The translations under genes and the position numbers were made by a program. The notes below the pieces were generated by a model. That model was not told the DNA's origin. It made no database searches and was given only the letters and a program-made list of their open reading frames with translations. Shown here in pieces: positions 36,493-45,425 of a stretch of 64,000 nt of DNA. The stretch's first letter is position 1. Each line of letters begins with the position of its first letter. Source of the stretch: Terriglobus roseus DSM 18391 (GTDB lineage Bacteria; Acidobacteriota; Terriglobia; Terriglobales; Acidobacteriaceae); the NCBI RefSeq assembly GCF_000265425.1, contig NC_018014.1:2790001-2854000 (forward strand). Reading direction: 5' to 3'.

Positions 36493-37236
36493 TTAGCGGC
36501 GGAACGTCAGCGTTCCCCAACGATCAGGGATATGCATATTCACTTCGCCCTGCGGCGACCATACCCAGTTCTCTTCGCGCGGATGTCCCGGCAGCCACTC
36601 CACACGGCTGAAGTTCACGCGCCATTGCGTGCCGTCGACAGGCATAGGAACCTGCTGCCGTGATGCAAACGCATCCAGCGGCAAGGCAATCTCCAGCGTC
36701 CATCCCTTGTCTTTATCCGACCGCTGATTGAGTGTGCCCTGGACCGCGACGGCAGTCCGGATACCTGCTGCTTCCCAACCATTGTCCGCCTTGCCGCCCT
36801 CGCGATACGGACGATTCAGATAAAGGTCCCAGGTCGTGTTGAGGGCGTTCATCTCAAATTCGAAATAGTCTTTATCTGAGGGGACGGGCTTCAGAAATAA
36901 TTCGAAGTCGTCGTCATGAAATATTACGGAGTCATGCGCCGTAAGGGTGCCATGCACATCGGGCTCCTGCAGTTCTGCTGCGATGTAAAGTGCGTGATCG
37001 TCCCACAGCATTTTCATCCGAGTGCGATAGATGGGACGCCGATCTGCGCCACCCGTAATATCTACAAAAGCTGATGTCCATGCGGCGTGTCGCCATACGG
37101 CGTCATCCAGTTTGCCGTCGATCGTCGGTGGCGCGCCCACATGGTGGCATACATAGCTCAACGGGGATGGCGCCTGCGCTAAAAGTGGCGTAAATGCGAA
37201 GGTTGCGCCGAGGATCAAGCCGAGGAAACGAGTCAA
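36493..37236 (-). CDS. Secreted carbohydrate-binding CBM9-like protein
   Basis: The 247-residue protein is read from a TTG at 37236, because GGAG lies 6 nt before it and the signal peptide TRFLGLILGATFAFTPLLAQ begins there; a GTG at 37287 is the alternative. After cleavage it is a single CBM9-like domain. Segments recognised are PPTIDGKLDDAVWRHAAWTS (about 36-55), RMKMLWDDHALYIAAELQEP, DSVIFHDDDFELFLKP, YFEFEMNALNTTWDLYLNRP and WRVNFSRVEW. Members bind sugars or sugar ends. It is divergent from TonB-dependent receptor 1; the 20-bp palindrome at 37316 lies between the two, so both could be controlled from it. Confidence 0.85.
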   Translation of the reverse strand: MTRFLGLILGATFAFTPLLAQAPSPLSYVCHHVGAPPTIDGKLDDAVWRHAAWTSAFVDITGGADRRPIYRTRMKMLWDDHALYIAAELQEPDVHGTLTAHDSVIFHDDDFELFLKPVPSDKDYFEFEMNALNTTWDLYLNRPYREGGKADNGWEAAGIRTAVAVQGTLNQRSDKDKGWTLEIALPLDAFASRQQVPMPVDGTQWRVNFSRVEWLPGHPREENWVWSPQGEVNMHIPDRWGTLTFRR

Positions 37237-37315
37237 GTCACTCTCCAGATACCTTGCTGTTTTTACTGTAAGCAAAACGAATGTCACTTATTCCTGACGA
37301 TCCTCACGAGAGCCT

Positions 37316-37335
37316 GCTAGGTCATATGACCTAGC
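37316..37335. promoter_or_regulatory. Perfect 20-bp palindrome, probable operator
   Basis: The sequence GCTAGGTCATATGACCTAGC is its own reverse complement. It lies 133 bp upstream of the receptor 1 start and 80 bp upstream of the divergent CBM9-like start. A degenerate copy sits upstream of receptor 2 at 51113-51130, 15 of 18 positions alike. The length and symmetry fit a site for a dimeric regulator. Confidence 0.7.
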
Positions 37336-37468
37336 CCTCGGTGCGCGTTGTGCGGTCTACTGTGTCAACGTTAAAGTACCGAGAACATAGATCAAAATTG
37401 CAGCATATTTAGCTCGCTGCCCCCTGGTTTGTTCCACTTTGAAATTCCCCTTTTCGGAGACCAAGTTG

Positions 37469-40400
37469 ATGAAGCGTTCCCTACTCTGTATGTCTGCGGT
37501 GCTTGTCTGTACGAGCCCCAGTATCTACGGCCAGACGATTACCGGTAGTATCAATGGCACTGTGACGGACGCCTCCGGCGCCGTCCTACCCGGCGCGAAG
37601 ATTGTCGCCACCAACATCCAGACCAACGTGAGCAGCACCGCTGAGTCCACCAGCTCGGGCGTTTACAACCTTCGCTTCCTTCAGGTTGGCCAGTACAAGG
37701 TCACGATCCAGGCTGCAGGCTTTGCTCCGCAGACACTTGGACCTTTTGCACTCGAGGCAGGCCAGGACGCGAAGTTCGACGCCAAGCTTGGCGCTGAAGG
37801 CGTCAACCAGTCGGTCACTGTCAACGAAGCACTGATCCCACTGCTCAACACGGAGAGCGCTGAGCTTGGATCAACGCTCGATGCTCACGCAATCGACAAC
37901 ATCCCACTTCAGGGCCGTAACTTCTCGTCGCTGACGATCTTCACGCCCGGCGCTGTTGCGACCGATCCCACCAGCTTTACCGGCACCAACGCCATCGAGC
38001 GCAGCACCGGCGGTGGTGGACAGGTTGCAGTAAACGGCAACCGCCAGCAGTCGAACAACTTCCTGCTTGACGGTATCGAAATCAACGAGACCATCAACAA
38101 CACCATCGGCTACAACCCAAGCCCCGATGCGCTGGACCAGGTCCGCACGGTCAGCGCCAACGCCCAGGCTGAGTATGGCAACGTCAACGGCGGCGACGTG
38201 ATTGCCCTGACGAAGAGCGGCACCAACCAGTTCCATGGCAGCGCCTTCTACTACGTCAACGACGATAGCTTCAACGCGAACACGTGGGAGAACAACCACA
38301 ACGCGGTACCGACGCCCAAGAACAGCGCGACCAGCAACATCTTTGGCGGCACCTTTGGCGGACCAGTCCTGAAGGATCGTCTCTTCTTCTTCGCAGATTA
38401 CTCCGGCAACCGCTACCACACGGGCGGCACGTCGGCTGTAAACGTGGCAACAGCGAAGATGCGCGCGGGTGATTTCTCGGAACTGTTGGATCGCTCTCTG
38501 ATCAACACGCCGGTCCAGCTCTATGACACGCAGACTGCTGGAGCGCCGGCGTATGCCAACAACCGTCTTCCTGTCACGGCTTTGAATCCGGTTGCGCGAT
38601 ATCTGTTTGCACATCCTGAGCTGTATCCGCTGCCGAACCAGGCCGCACAGGCTGGCACCGTCACCAACGGCAACTATCGCGGTGTGACCAAGCAGCGCAT
38701 CTACAACGACCAGTTCGACGTCAAGGTCGATTATCGCTACCACGACAAGGACACCTTCTTCGTCCGCTATAGCCAGAGCACGGCAGGCGACACGAACACG
38801 GCACCGATCGCACTCGCCTTCCCGACTGCATCGACCTACCCAACGAAGGGTGTTGCCATCAACCATGTGCACACCTTCACGCCGACCATTCAGAACGAGC
38901 TCCGCGTAGGCTTCTTCCGTACGGCGTGGCACCAGGGTCTGCCGCAGGACACGACCGGCGTCTTCGGTCTGAGCGGAAACAGCCTTGTTGGTATCAGCGG
39001 CGGAAACCAGGTTCCTGGCTTCTCAGCGCAGAACATCACCTCGACGGGTGCGAACCTCTCAGCGAGCAGCGGTGGTGCGGCATTCGGTAACGCCGGCATC
39101 TACTCCGACAATGTGATGAACAACTTCACTTACGCCGACAACCTGACGGTGCAGAAGGGTAGCCACATCATCAAGATGGGCGGCCAGTTCATCCGCTACC
39201 AGCAGAACAGCCTGTACACCGGCAACGACGGTGCTCAGGGTCAGATGACGTACAACGGTAACTTCACTGCGGCCAACGGCTCGTCTGGCTCCGGTGTGGC
39301 TGACTTCTACCTGAATCGTGCGTTCTCGGCTGGCCGCGGCACGCTTGCCGGTCACACCGGTCAGCGTCAATGGCGTGATGCCTGGTTTGTGCAGGATGAC
39401 TGGAAGGTCTCTTCCACCTTCACGCTTAACCTCGGTCTGCGTTGGGAGTACGACCAGCCCGTCTACGAAGTCAATAACAAGCAGGCGAACCTGAACCTTC
39501 AGACTGGCGCCATCCAACTGGCCGGTGTGAACGGAAACAGCCGTGCGCTCTACAACCCGGTCTGGACCAACTTCATGCCGCGTGTTGGTTTCTCTTGGAA
39601 TCCAAAGCCGCGCATGGTGCTGCGTGGTGGCTTCGGCTCCACGACGTACATGGAAGGCAGCGGTGCGAACCTTCGCCTGAACATCAACCCGCCGTTCCAG
39701 AGCTCGGTGAGCTACACGGGATCGGCTCCTTCCGGTGGCAGCCTGGGCAGCTTCACGACGGTTCAGAACGCCTTCGCCCAGAACACCGCCACCTGCGCTT
39801 ACAGCACCGATCCCACCTGCGGACAGCTTTTCCGTGCATGGGACCCGAACCTGAAGCCCTCCACGGTGAACGAGTACAGCCTCACCTCGGAGTACCAGCT
39901 CAGCAACACGAGCTCGGTACAGGTTGGCTATGTGGGTGAGTACGGCTATCACCTCATCCAGGCAGTCAATGCAAACCAGCCGACCCGTCCATGCCTCGTA
40001 AACGGCGCAGTGCTTGCGGTAAACGATCCTGCTTGCTTCGCCACGAACAAGACGCCCTTCTACCAGGTGGTTGGTCAGTCCGGTCGTGTGGCGCTGACTG
40101 CGTCGCAGTCGATGATGAACTACAACTCGCTGCAGGCAAGCTTCCGTCAGCGTCTGAAGGCCGGTCTGCAGTTCACTGTGAACTATGCCTACAGCAAGGC
40201 AATGACGAACAGCATCGGTTTCTTCGGTGTGTCCAACGTTCAGACCAACAGCGCTTACGCAGAAGATCCGCGTAACAACACCATCGAGTATGGTCCTTCC
40301 GGTGCGGACGTACGCCATAACCTGAACTTCACCATGACCTACGATCTGCCTGTAGGCCGTGGACGTATGGTGGGATCGAACATGCCCCGGTTCGTCGATG

Positions 40401-40894
40401 AGTTCATCGGCGGCTGGAAGCTGGCGACCTCTGGCTTCGTCTACTCGGGCTTCCCGACGACGATCACCAGCAACACCATCAACTCCGGTGTTAACTCGTC
40501 CCAGCAGCGCATGATCCGGTACCGTCCGCTGCGAGTGGTCAACCGTTCGGTCGCTCACTGGTTCGGAACGGATCCGTCGGCGACGTCCTGCAACACGCCT
40601 GGCTTTGACAACGGCGTCTGCGCCTACGGCCTGCCGGCCAACGGCGTGATCAGCCAGCAGCGCCCCGGAACGGAGCGCACGCCTGGCTTCATGCAGTACG
40701 ATGCTTCCCTGTTCAAGGACTTCAATATCACCGAGCGCCAGCACCTGAGCCTGCGCGTGGATGGTACGAATGTCTTCAACATTGCAAGCTACGGCAACCC
40801 GAACAGCACCGCACAGGATGCTACGTTCGGTAACATCACGAAGACCCGCTCTGGACCACGGCAGCTGCAGCTGTCTGCCAAGTACGTTTTCTAA
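37469..40894 (+). CDS. TonB-dependent receptor 1 (Oar-like, 1141 aa)
   Basis: This outer-membrane receptor for uptake or sensing of a large substrate starts at 37469, with GGAG 9 nt upstream. It has a signal peptide (KRSLLCMSAVLVCTS, cut near GQT) and a carboxypeptidase-regulatory-like domain (about 25-105: SINGTVTDASGAVLPGAKIV and QVGQYKVTIQAAGFAP). A plug domain follows (QSNNFLLDGIEINETIN, YGNVNGGDVIALTKSGTNQF), then a long beta-barrel rich in Asn, Tyr and Gly. The C-terminus ends QLQLSAKYVF with the expected final aromatic. This architecture is typical of acidobacterial Oar-like receptors. Two consecutive hairpins follow the stop, then a short propeller gene and a fucosidase on the same strand. 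Confidence 0.93.
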   Translation: MKRSLLCMSAVLVCTSPSIYGQTITGSINGTVTDASGAVLPGAKIVATNIQTNVSSTAESTSSGVYNLRFLQVGQYKVTIQAAGFAPQTLGPFALEAGQDAKFDAKLGAEGVNQSVTVNEALIPLLNTESAELGSTLDAHAIDNIPLQGRNFSSLTIFTPGAVATDPTSFTGTNAIERSTGGGGQVAVNGNRQQSNNFLLDGIEINETINNTIGYNPSPDALDQVRTVSANAQAEYGNVNGGDVIALTKSGTNQFHGSAFYYVNDDSFNANTWENNHNAVPTPKNSATSNIFGGTFGGPVLKDRLFFFADYSGNRYHTGGTSAVNVATAKMRAGDFSELLDRSLINTPVQLYDTQTAGAPAYANNRLPVTALNPVARYLFAHPELYPLPNQAAQAGTVTNGNYRGVTKQRIYNDQFDVKVDYRYHDKDTFFVRYSQSTAGDTNTAPIALAFPTASTYPTKGVAINHVHTFTPTIQNELRVGFFRTAWHQGLPQDTTGVFGLSGNSLVGISGGNQVPGFSAQNITSTGANLSASSGGAAFGNAGIYSDNVMNNFTYADNLTVQKGSHIIKMGGQFIRYQQNSLYTGNDGAQGQMTYNGNFTAANGSSGSGVADFYLNRAFSAGRGTLAGHTGQRQWRDAWFVQDDWKVSSTFTLNLGLRWEYDQPVYEVNNKQANLNLQTGAIQLAGVNGNSRALYNPVWTNFMPRVGFSWNPKPRMVLRGGFGSTTYMEGSGANLRLNINPPFQSSVSYTGSAPSGGSLGSFTTVQNAFAQNTATCAYSTDPTCGQLFRAWDPNLKPSTVNEYSLTSEYQLSNTSSVQVGYVGEYGYHLIQAVNANQPTRPCLVNGAVLAVNDPACFATNKTPFYQVVGQSGRVALTASQSMMNYNSLQASFRQRLKAGLQFTVNYAYSKAMTNSIGFFGVSNVQTNSAYAEDPRNNTIEYGPSGADVRHNLNFTMTYDLPVGRGRMVGSNMPRFVDEFIGGWKLATSGFVYSGFPTTITSNTINSGVNSSQQRMIRYRPLRVVNRSVAHWFGTDPSATSCNTPGFDNGVCAYGLPANGVISQQRPGTERTPGFMQYDASLFKDFNITERQHLSLRVDGTNVFNIASYGNPNSTAQDATFGNITKTRSGPRQLQLSAKYVF

Positions 40895-40910
40895 CAACTG
40901 AGTCTCATGG

Positions 40911-40933
40911 CGGCGTGGATAATATCCACGCCG
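40911..40933 (+). terminator. First hairpin after TonB-dependent receptor 1
   Basis: Perfect 10-bp arms CGGCGTGGAT / ATCCACGCCG with a 3-nt loop, 17 bp after the receptor stop. The flanks extend the pairing with one wobble. No T tract follows. Confidence 0.55.
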
Positions 40934-40937
40934 CTAT

Positions 40938-40983
40938 GGGCTTTGATGAACGCAGCCGCCGAACGCTGCGTTGATCAAAGCCC
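40938..40983 (+). repeat. Second, longer hairpin (19-bp arms)
   Basis: Arms GGGCTTTGATGAACGCAGC and GCTGCGTTGATCAAAGCCC pair over 19 positions with one mismatch and an 8-nt loop. It sits immediately after the first hairpin. It has no T tract, so it may stabilise or process the mRNA rather than end transcription. Confidence 0.6.
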
Positions 40984-41081
40984 GATGTAGACAAGGGAAG
41001 CTAGCGCGCTCAGGGAGCGTACTGGACGCTGGGCTTCGACCAACGGTGCACGCTATGGTCTATTAGGTCTGAGGGATCCGT

Positions 41082-41783
41082 ATGCAGCCTAACTGGACAA
41101 GACGACGCTTTCTGCAGGCCGCCGGCCTGACCATTGCCGCGCATGGCACCAACTTCACTCATGCGCTGCCGCTCTCTCATCGTCCGACACACGCTTATGT
41201 CGCGGTAGAGAATGGCCTGCACGTTCTTCGTTCCGCCGGAGACTCCTGGCAACCGCTGCAGTTCGTTGAGAGCTTCGCCCCATCGGCAGTCCTGATGAAC
41301 ACCCGCTCAGGGACACTGTTTGTAGCAAATGCTCGCGAGCGCTTCGAAGGTTTGCCAACGGCATCCGTCGAGAGCTATCGCATCGATGAACGGAGCCGCA
41401 CGCTCAACCGGATCGGCACGCAGCGACTTAGTCTTGCAGCCGTAATGCCGCACGCGATGGCGCTCTCTCCCGACGGATCGCTCATGGTGGTCGCTGCTGC
41501 CGCAGGTCTCTACAACATGCTGCCCGTCACACGGGATGGAGCAATTGGTGAGGTCACGGCGGTACGGAAAGAACTGCGGCTCGATGCAGCAGGTGCAACG
41601 CACATGTTCTTCGCGAGTGACAAGAAACTCCAGGTGCAGGATGCCTCCGGCACTCGGCTCTACCGTTGCGACTTGAATGGTATGGCTCTTCTGGATGCCT
41701 CACCTTCGACACAGCCACTTCCGTCCGGCACCTCACCTCTTGTGACAGGCCAACGCTCTGTCGCTTTTGCACGTTTCGCATAA
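41082..41783 (+). CDS. Short Tat-exported lactonase-like propeller protein
   Basis: This 233-residue protein starts MQPNWTRRRFLQAAGLTIAA, a clear twin-arginine signal, with GAGG upstream. The rest resembles the repeats of lactonase/6-phosphogluconolactonase proteins, for example SVESYRIDERSRTLNRIGTQ, PHAMALSPDGSLMVVAA and a final blade-like segment. At this length it can make only about four blades, whereas the full family has seven. It could be a truncated relative, a partner of another protein, or a different small propeller. It lies between receptor 1 and the fucosidase (27 bp before it), so all three are probably co-expressed. Confidence 0.68.
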   Translation: MQPNWTRRRFLQAAGLTIAAHGTNFTHALPLSHRPTHAYVAVENGLHVLRSAGDSWQPLQFVESFAPSAVLMNTRSGTLFVANARERFEGLPTASVESYRIDERSRTLNRIGTQRLSLAAVMPHAMALSPDGSLMVVAAAAGLYNMLPVTRDGAIGEVTAVRKELRLDAAGATHMFFASDKKLQVQDASGTRLYRCDLNGMALLDASPSTQPLPSGTSPLVTGQRSVAFARFA

Positions 41784-41810
41784 CCGCATCCGCCGAAAGA
41801 GAGCATTTCC

Positions 41811-43196
41811 ATGTATCGCACCATCGCCCGCCGCGCCAACACGCTATTGGCACTGGCGTCCATTGCAGTTGCACTGACGACTTCGCAAAATTCACCCGCG
41901 CAAAATGCAGTCGATGTCAAACCGACGCCGCAGCAAACTGCCTGGCAGGACATGGAGTTTGGCGTCATCCTGCACTTCGGGACAAATACATTTCTTGATC
42001 GCGAGTGGGGCGATGGCACGGCCGACCCGAAGGTCTTCAATCCTACGCAGCTGAACACGGATCAGTGGATGAAGGCCATCAAGGCTTCGGGCGCGAAGTA
42101 TGTCGTCATGGTCGCGAAGCACCACGACGGATTCTGCCTGTGGCCGACCGGGCAGACGGACTACAGCATCAAGGCGAGCCCGTGGAAGGACGGCAAAGGC
42201 GACCTGGTTCGCGAGGCTGCAAATGCAGCGCGCGCCAATGGCCTGCGCTTTGGAATCTACCTGTCCCCCTGGGATCGGCATGAGCCGAAGTACAAGGACT
42301 CTGCCGAGTATGACAAGTACTACAACGCAGAGCTGGAAGAGCTTGTGCAGCGCTACGGCGACCTTGCAGAGTTCTGGCTGGATGGCGCGGGCAGCGCCGG
42401 GCACGTTTATAACTTCCCGAAGATCATCGAGACTTTGCGTACCTATCAGCCCAATACCATCGTCTTCGCAGACACCGCTCTGTTCGAATACGGCGATGCG
42501 CGCTGGGCGGGCGATGAGTCTGGTTCCGTTGGCTACCAAGTCTGGAACGTCATCGATCGTCATGGCTACCTGCGGTGGCGTCCGATTGAAGTGGATACGC
42601 CGCTGCGCAACGTTCACTGGTTCTGGCACCCGAAGGACGAGAAAAGTCTGAAGTCGCTCCCTGACCTGCTTGATAGTTACGAGAATTCCGTGGGCCACGG
42701 TGGTCAGTGGATGCTCGGTGTCGCTCCGGATGATCGAGGCCTGCTGCCCGACAGCGATGTGGCACGCTTGCGTGAGCTGGGTGATGCTCTGCAACAGCGC
42801 TACAGCCACAGTCTGCTGCAACAGCACCTGCCGGTCGACAACAACGTAACCAACGCACTCGACGGCAATACCGACACGTTTTGGAGTGCTCCCGCGGGAT
42901 CGCATGCGGCAACGCTGGAAGTGAAGCTGGCGAAGCCTGTCACCTTCGATCACGCGATGACGATGGAGTGGCTCGTGGAGGGTCAGCAGATCCAGCGTTA
43001 CAGCATCGATGCGTGGACCGACGGCGCCTGGCACACCATCGTTCAGAGCGAAGCCATCGGCCACAAGAAGATCGACCGCTTCCCTGCAGTGACCGCACAG
43101 CGGGTACGCCTGAACATCCTCACCAGCGCAGGCGAAGCTCGCATCCGCGAGTTTGGGCTCTTCCGCCTCGACGAAACAGCGACCGCAGCGAAGTAA
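41811..43196 (+). CDS. Secreted alpha-L-fucosidase (GH29) with F5/8 C-type domain
   Basis: The 461-residue exported glycosidase has a signal peptide (TLLALASIAVALTTS, cut near the PAQNA segment). The GH29 catalytic core covers about residues 40-335. The nucleophile Asp191 is in LAEFWLDGAGS, and substrate-binding motifs include WQDMEFGVILHFGTNTF, YVVMVAKHHDGFCLWPT and GLRFGIYLSPWDRH. The C-terminal region (about 345-455) reads like an F5/8 type C (discoidin) sugar-binding module (NALDGNTDTFWSAPAGSHAA, then RVRLNILTSAGEARIREFGL). It releases fucose from glycans in the periplasm or outside the cell. A strong bidirectional terminator follows. Confidence 0.92.
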   Translation: MYRTIARRANTLLALASIAVALTTSQNSPAQNAVDVKPTPQQTAWQDMEFGVILHFGTNTFLDREWGDGTADPKVFNPTQLNTDQWMKAIKASGAKYVVMVAKHHDGFCLWPTGQTDYSIKASPWKDGKGDLVREAANAARANGLRFGIYLSPWDRHEPKYKDSAEYDKYYNAELEELVQRYGDLAEFWLDGAGSAGHVYNFPKIIETLRTYQPNTIVFADTALFEYGDARWAGDESGSVGYQVWNVIDRHGYLRWRPIEVDTPLRNVHWFWHPKDEKSLKSLPDLLDSYENSVGHGGQWMLGVAPDDRGLLPDSDVARLRELGDALQQRYSHSLLQQHLPVDNNVTNALDGNTDTFWSAPAGSHAATLEVKLAKPVTFDHAMTMEWLVEGQQIQRYSIDAWTDGAWHTIVQSEAIGHKKIDRFPAVTAQRVRLNILTSAGEARIREFGLFRLDETATAAK

Positions 43197-43210
43197 GTGC
43201 CGGCAGAGAA

Positions 43211-43250
43211 AAGGGAGTGTGGAGCCAACGCTCCACACTCCCTTTACTTT
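43211..43250. terminator. Bidirectional terminator between fucosidase and SelA-like gene
   Basis: 14-bp perfect arms AAGGGAGTGTGGAG / CTCCACACTCCCTT with a 6-nt loop, followed by TACTTTTT on the plus strand. It separates two convergent genes. Confidence 0.88.
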
Positions 43251-43261
43251 TTGATCGTGAC

Positions 43262-44869
43262 CTAGGCCTTGCGAGCCTGCCACGAAGCCTTGCCGTACTC
43301 ACCCAGATCAACGGAGCCGCTCGCGGTGTCGCCCGCGACCGTGCCCTTGAAGTTCCAATCCAGTTGATGACCCGAAACCGGCATGGTGCTGCGCAGCTTG
43401 ATGTCATTGCCATGGATGCTTCCCTTCAAGGTTGCGTTGAAGAGTTCGCCCTTCTGCGTGCCGGAGAGGTCGCTGCCGCTCTGCTTCAGTTCGAACTCCT
43501 GCTCACCCTTGCCGCGCAGATACTGAATTGCGACATGCCACTTACCTTCGACCTTGCTCGCGCCCGGCGCAATGACAGGATTTGAGTAAGCATCGGGATG
43601 CGACAACGCCGCGAAGATCGCATCAGCAACGATTTTCTCTTCGCCTGGCGACATCATGTAGGGCATCACGGTCAGGCTGCTCGCCATGTTTTCCGGACGA
43701 ATGCCCGTGCCACCATCCAGCATGACGCGCGGGTTGCCGGCATCCAGCTTCGCCGTCAACTCGGTACCGGTGATCTTCAGGACATTCGCATCCCAGTGCA
43801 CTCGCAGACGGGGCGAACGGTTCGAAAGGTCTTCCGGTTCAAGGTACTCAAAAGTGGTGGACTGCAGCGGCTTCAGACGCGCTTCAATCGTCTTCAGCCA
43901 GCTCATCCACATCTTCTGCTCGGCAGCGTGATCACGCTTACCCCACTGCTGAACAGCAGCGCGGATGCCCATGATCTCTTCCTTGCCGACCTTGTAGGCA
44001 CGACCGTAGTTGTGGTGGGGGGAGGCCTGGAACCACGCGGCCTTTGTCAGTTCCTTGTCACCAAGCAACAGACCTGCAGCCTGCGGTCCACGCATGCACT
44101 TACCACCCGAGTAACCGACGAGATTGGCGCCTGCCTGAATGTACTTGTTCGGCACCAGCGGCTCTTCGGCTGCTGCATCGACAAAGACAGGAACGTTCTT
44201 GGCGCGTGCCATCTGGCAGATGTTTGCAACAGAGAGCGGTCCTTTCTCTGCTGCGGGCGACGCCAGCACATAGACCATCGCTACCTTGTCGGTGAGCTTC
44301 GCCTGAAACTCCTCTGCGCTATCGACTTCCACGATCTCCGCGCCGGTCATGCGCACACCGAAGTCGTACGGGTTGCGTGAGTGCTTCGGGATGATGACCT
44401 GCGACTTCAGCCGCTTGTACGGGAAGGCCTGCGACCACTCCACGTTGGTTCCGCACGAACAGGCTACGGTCGCCAGCGCAATCGCGGCTTCACAACCTGT
44501 GGTGACGGTACATCCGGGCGCGCCAAGCATCTGCGCGATATCGGCTCCGACCTTGTCCATCAGCTCGTCCAGATGCACGAAGTAGAACGAGGCCTCATAC
44601 ATGGCCTGCTTTACCTCAGGCAAGGAACGCGACCCCGTGATGATGGTGAACGTCCCATGCGCATTGACGATGGGACGCACACCGAGCTTCGTGAAGATGT
44701 TGTCTTGTGGCGTGCCGGGTGACAGAGACAAACCCGTACGCGCCGGCTGATCGTCGGCGAGCGTCGCAGCATGTGCCGACAACGGAGCAGCGACCGCCGC
44801 TGCAGAAAGGACACCGGACTGCTTGAGTACATCGCGCCGTGTAGGACGCGCTTTGCTGAACAGAGACAT
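43262..44869 (-). CDS. Tat-exported SelA-like PLP-dependent lyase with C-terminal beta domain
   Basis: The protein belongs to the SelA/DgaE-like PLP enzyme family. The PLP Lys is in YSGGKCMRGPQAAGLLLG (Lys257 from the ATG at 44869) and its Asp is in VFVDAAAEEPLVP (Asp231). The start has AGGA upstream; the frame is open to 44890. A twin-arginine signal is at residues 10-35 (TRRDVLKQSGVLSAAAVAAP). About 100 residues follow the enzyme core (about 435-535), with alternating hydrophobic residues in a lipocalin-like pattern, including GTVAGDTASGSVDLGEYGKA. Cytoplasmic relatives eliminate ammonia from amino-sugar acids such as D-glucosaminate-6-phosphate. The RidA gene lies 45 bp upstream. Substrate inferred only. 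Confidence 0.85.
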   Translation of the reverse strand: MSLFSKARPTRRDVLKQSGVLSAAAVAAPLSAHAATLADDQPARTGLSLSPGTPQDNIFTKLGVRPIVNAHGTFTIITGSRSLPEVKQAMYEASFYFVHLDELMDKVGADIAQMLGAPGCTVTTGCEAAIALATVACSCGTNVEWSQAFPYKRLKSQVIIPKHSRNPYDFGVRMTGAEIVEVDSAEEFQAKLTDKVAMVYVLASPAAEKGPLSVANICQMARAKNVPVFVDAAAEEPLVPNKYIQAGANLVGYSGGKCMRGPQAAGLLLGDKELTKAAWFQASPHHNYGRAYKVGKEEIMGIRAAVQQWGKRDHAAEQKMWMSWLKTIEARLKPLQSTTFEYLEPEDLSNRSPRLRVHWDANVLKITGTELTAKLDAGNPRVMLDGGTGIRPENMASSLTVMPYMMSPGEEKIVADAIFAALSHPDAYSNPVIAPGASKVEGKWHVAIQYLRGKGEQEFELKQSGSDLSGTQKGELFNATLKGSIHGNDIKLRSTMPVSGHQLDWNFKGTVAGDTASGSVDLGEYGKASWQARKA

Positions 44870-44914
44870 GATCTTCCTTTGGTCTTTCAAGTGAGCAGCG
44901 GCGTTGTTTCCGTT

Positions 44915-45397
44915 TTAAACGTAAGCGATGCAGTCCATCTCGACCAGCGAGTTACCCGGTACACCGCCTGCCGGAGCAACCGTGGTGCGAACCGGAGGAA
45001 TGCCGGTGAAGCGGCCCAGATAGGTATCGTTCATTGCCTTATAGTCCTTGAGATCATTCAGGTAGACGTTAACCTTCAGGACCTTGTCCATGGACGAACC
45101 GCATTCGATCAGCTGCTTCTCGAGCTCGTCCAGCACATGCTTCGTGTGCTCTTGAATGGTGCCCTCAAAGTGAGCCCCGACACCTGCAAGGTAGAGCGTT
45201 CCGTTATGCAACACTGCGCTTGAGAAAAGGCGCTTCTCGCCATCCTTCGGCTTGGGCCAGCCCTGCTTCTGTTCCTTCGGGGTTGCGGCGGCAGCCTCAG
45301 ACGGGACCAATGCAGCAGCACCGGTCACAACGGCAGCAGCGCCTGCGGCATTCTTCAAGAGGTTACGGCGGGTGGTTTTGTTTGCGGTATTCGACAT
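44915..45397 (-). CDS. Tat-exported RidA (YjgF/YER057c/UK114) family protein
   Basis: This 160-residue protein has a twin-arginine signal (TTRRNLLKNAAGAAAVVTGA) followed by a complete RidA fold (about residues 55-160). Family marks are RLFSSAVLHNGTLYLAGVGA, HTKHVLDELEKQLIECGSSM, VNVYLNDLKDYKAMNDTY, and IPPVRTTVAPAGGVPGNSLV, where the Arg is the catalytic residue of imine deaminases. RidA enzymes hydrolyse reactive enamine or imine intermediates released by PLP enzymes. Here it sits between two SelA-like genes, which fits that role exactly. AGGAG lies 6 nt before the ATG. An exported RidA is unusual, as most are cytosolic. Confidence 0.9.
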   Translation of the reverse strand: MSNTANKTTRRNLLKNAAGAAAVVTGAAALVPSEAAAATPKEQKQGWPKPKDGEKRLFSSAVLHNGTLYLAGVGAHFEGTIQEHTKHVLDELEKQLIECGSSMDKVLKVNVYLNDLKDYKAMNDTYLGRFTGIPPVRTTVAPAGGVPGNSLVEMDCIAYV

Positions 45398-45425
45398 CGG
45401 TTTCTCCTGGCAGCCCGTGGCTGGT

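Noticed and set aside
39059..40897. 612-codon frame on the minus strand opposite receptor 1
   Set aside because: Shadow of the receptor gene; no family motif, no signal peptide and no ribosome site.
41892..43283. 463-codon frame opposite the fucosidase
   Set aside because: The GH29 catalytic motifs are on the plus strand; the antisense product shows no domain.
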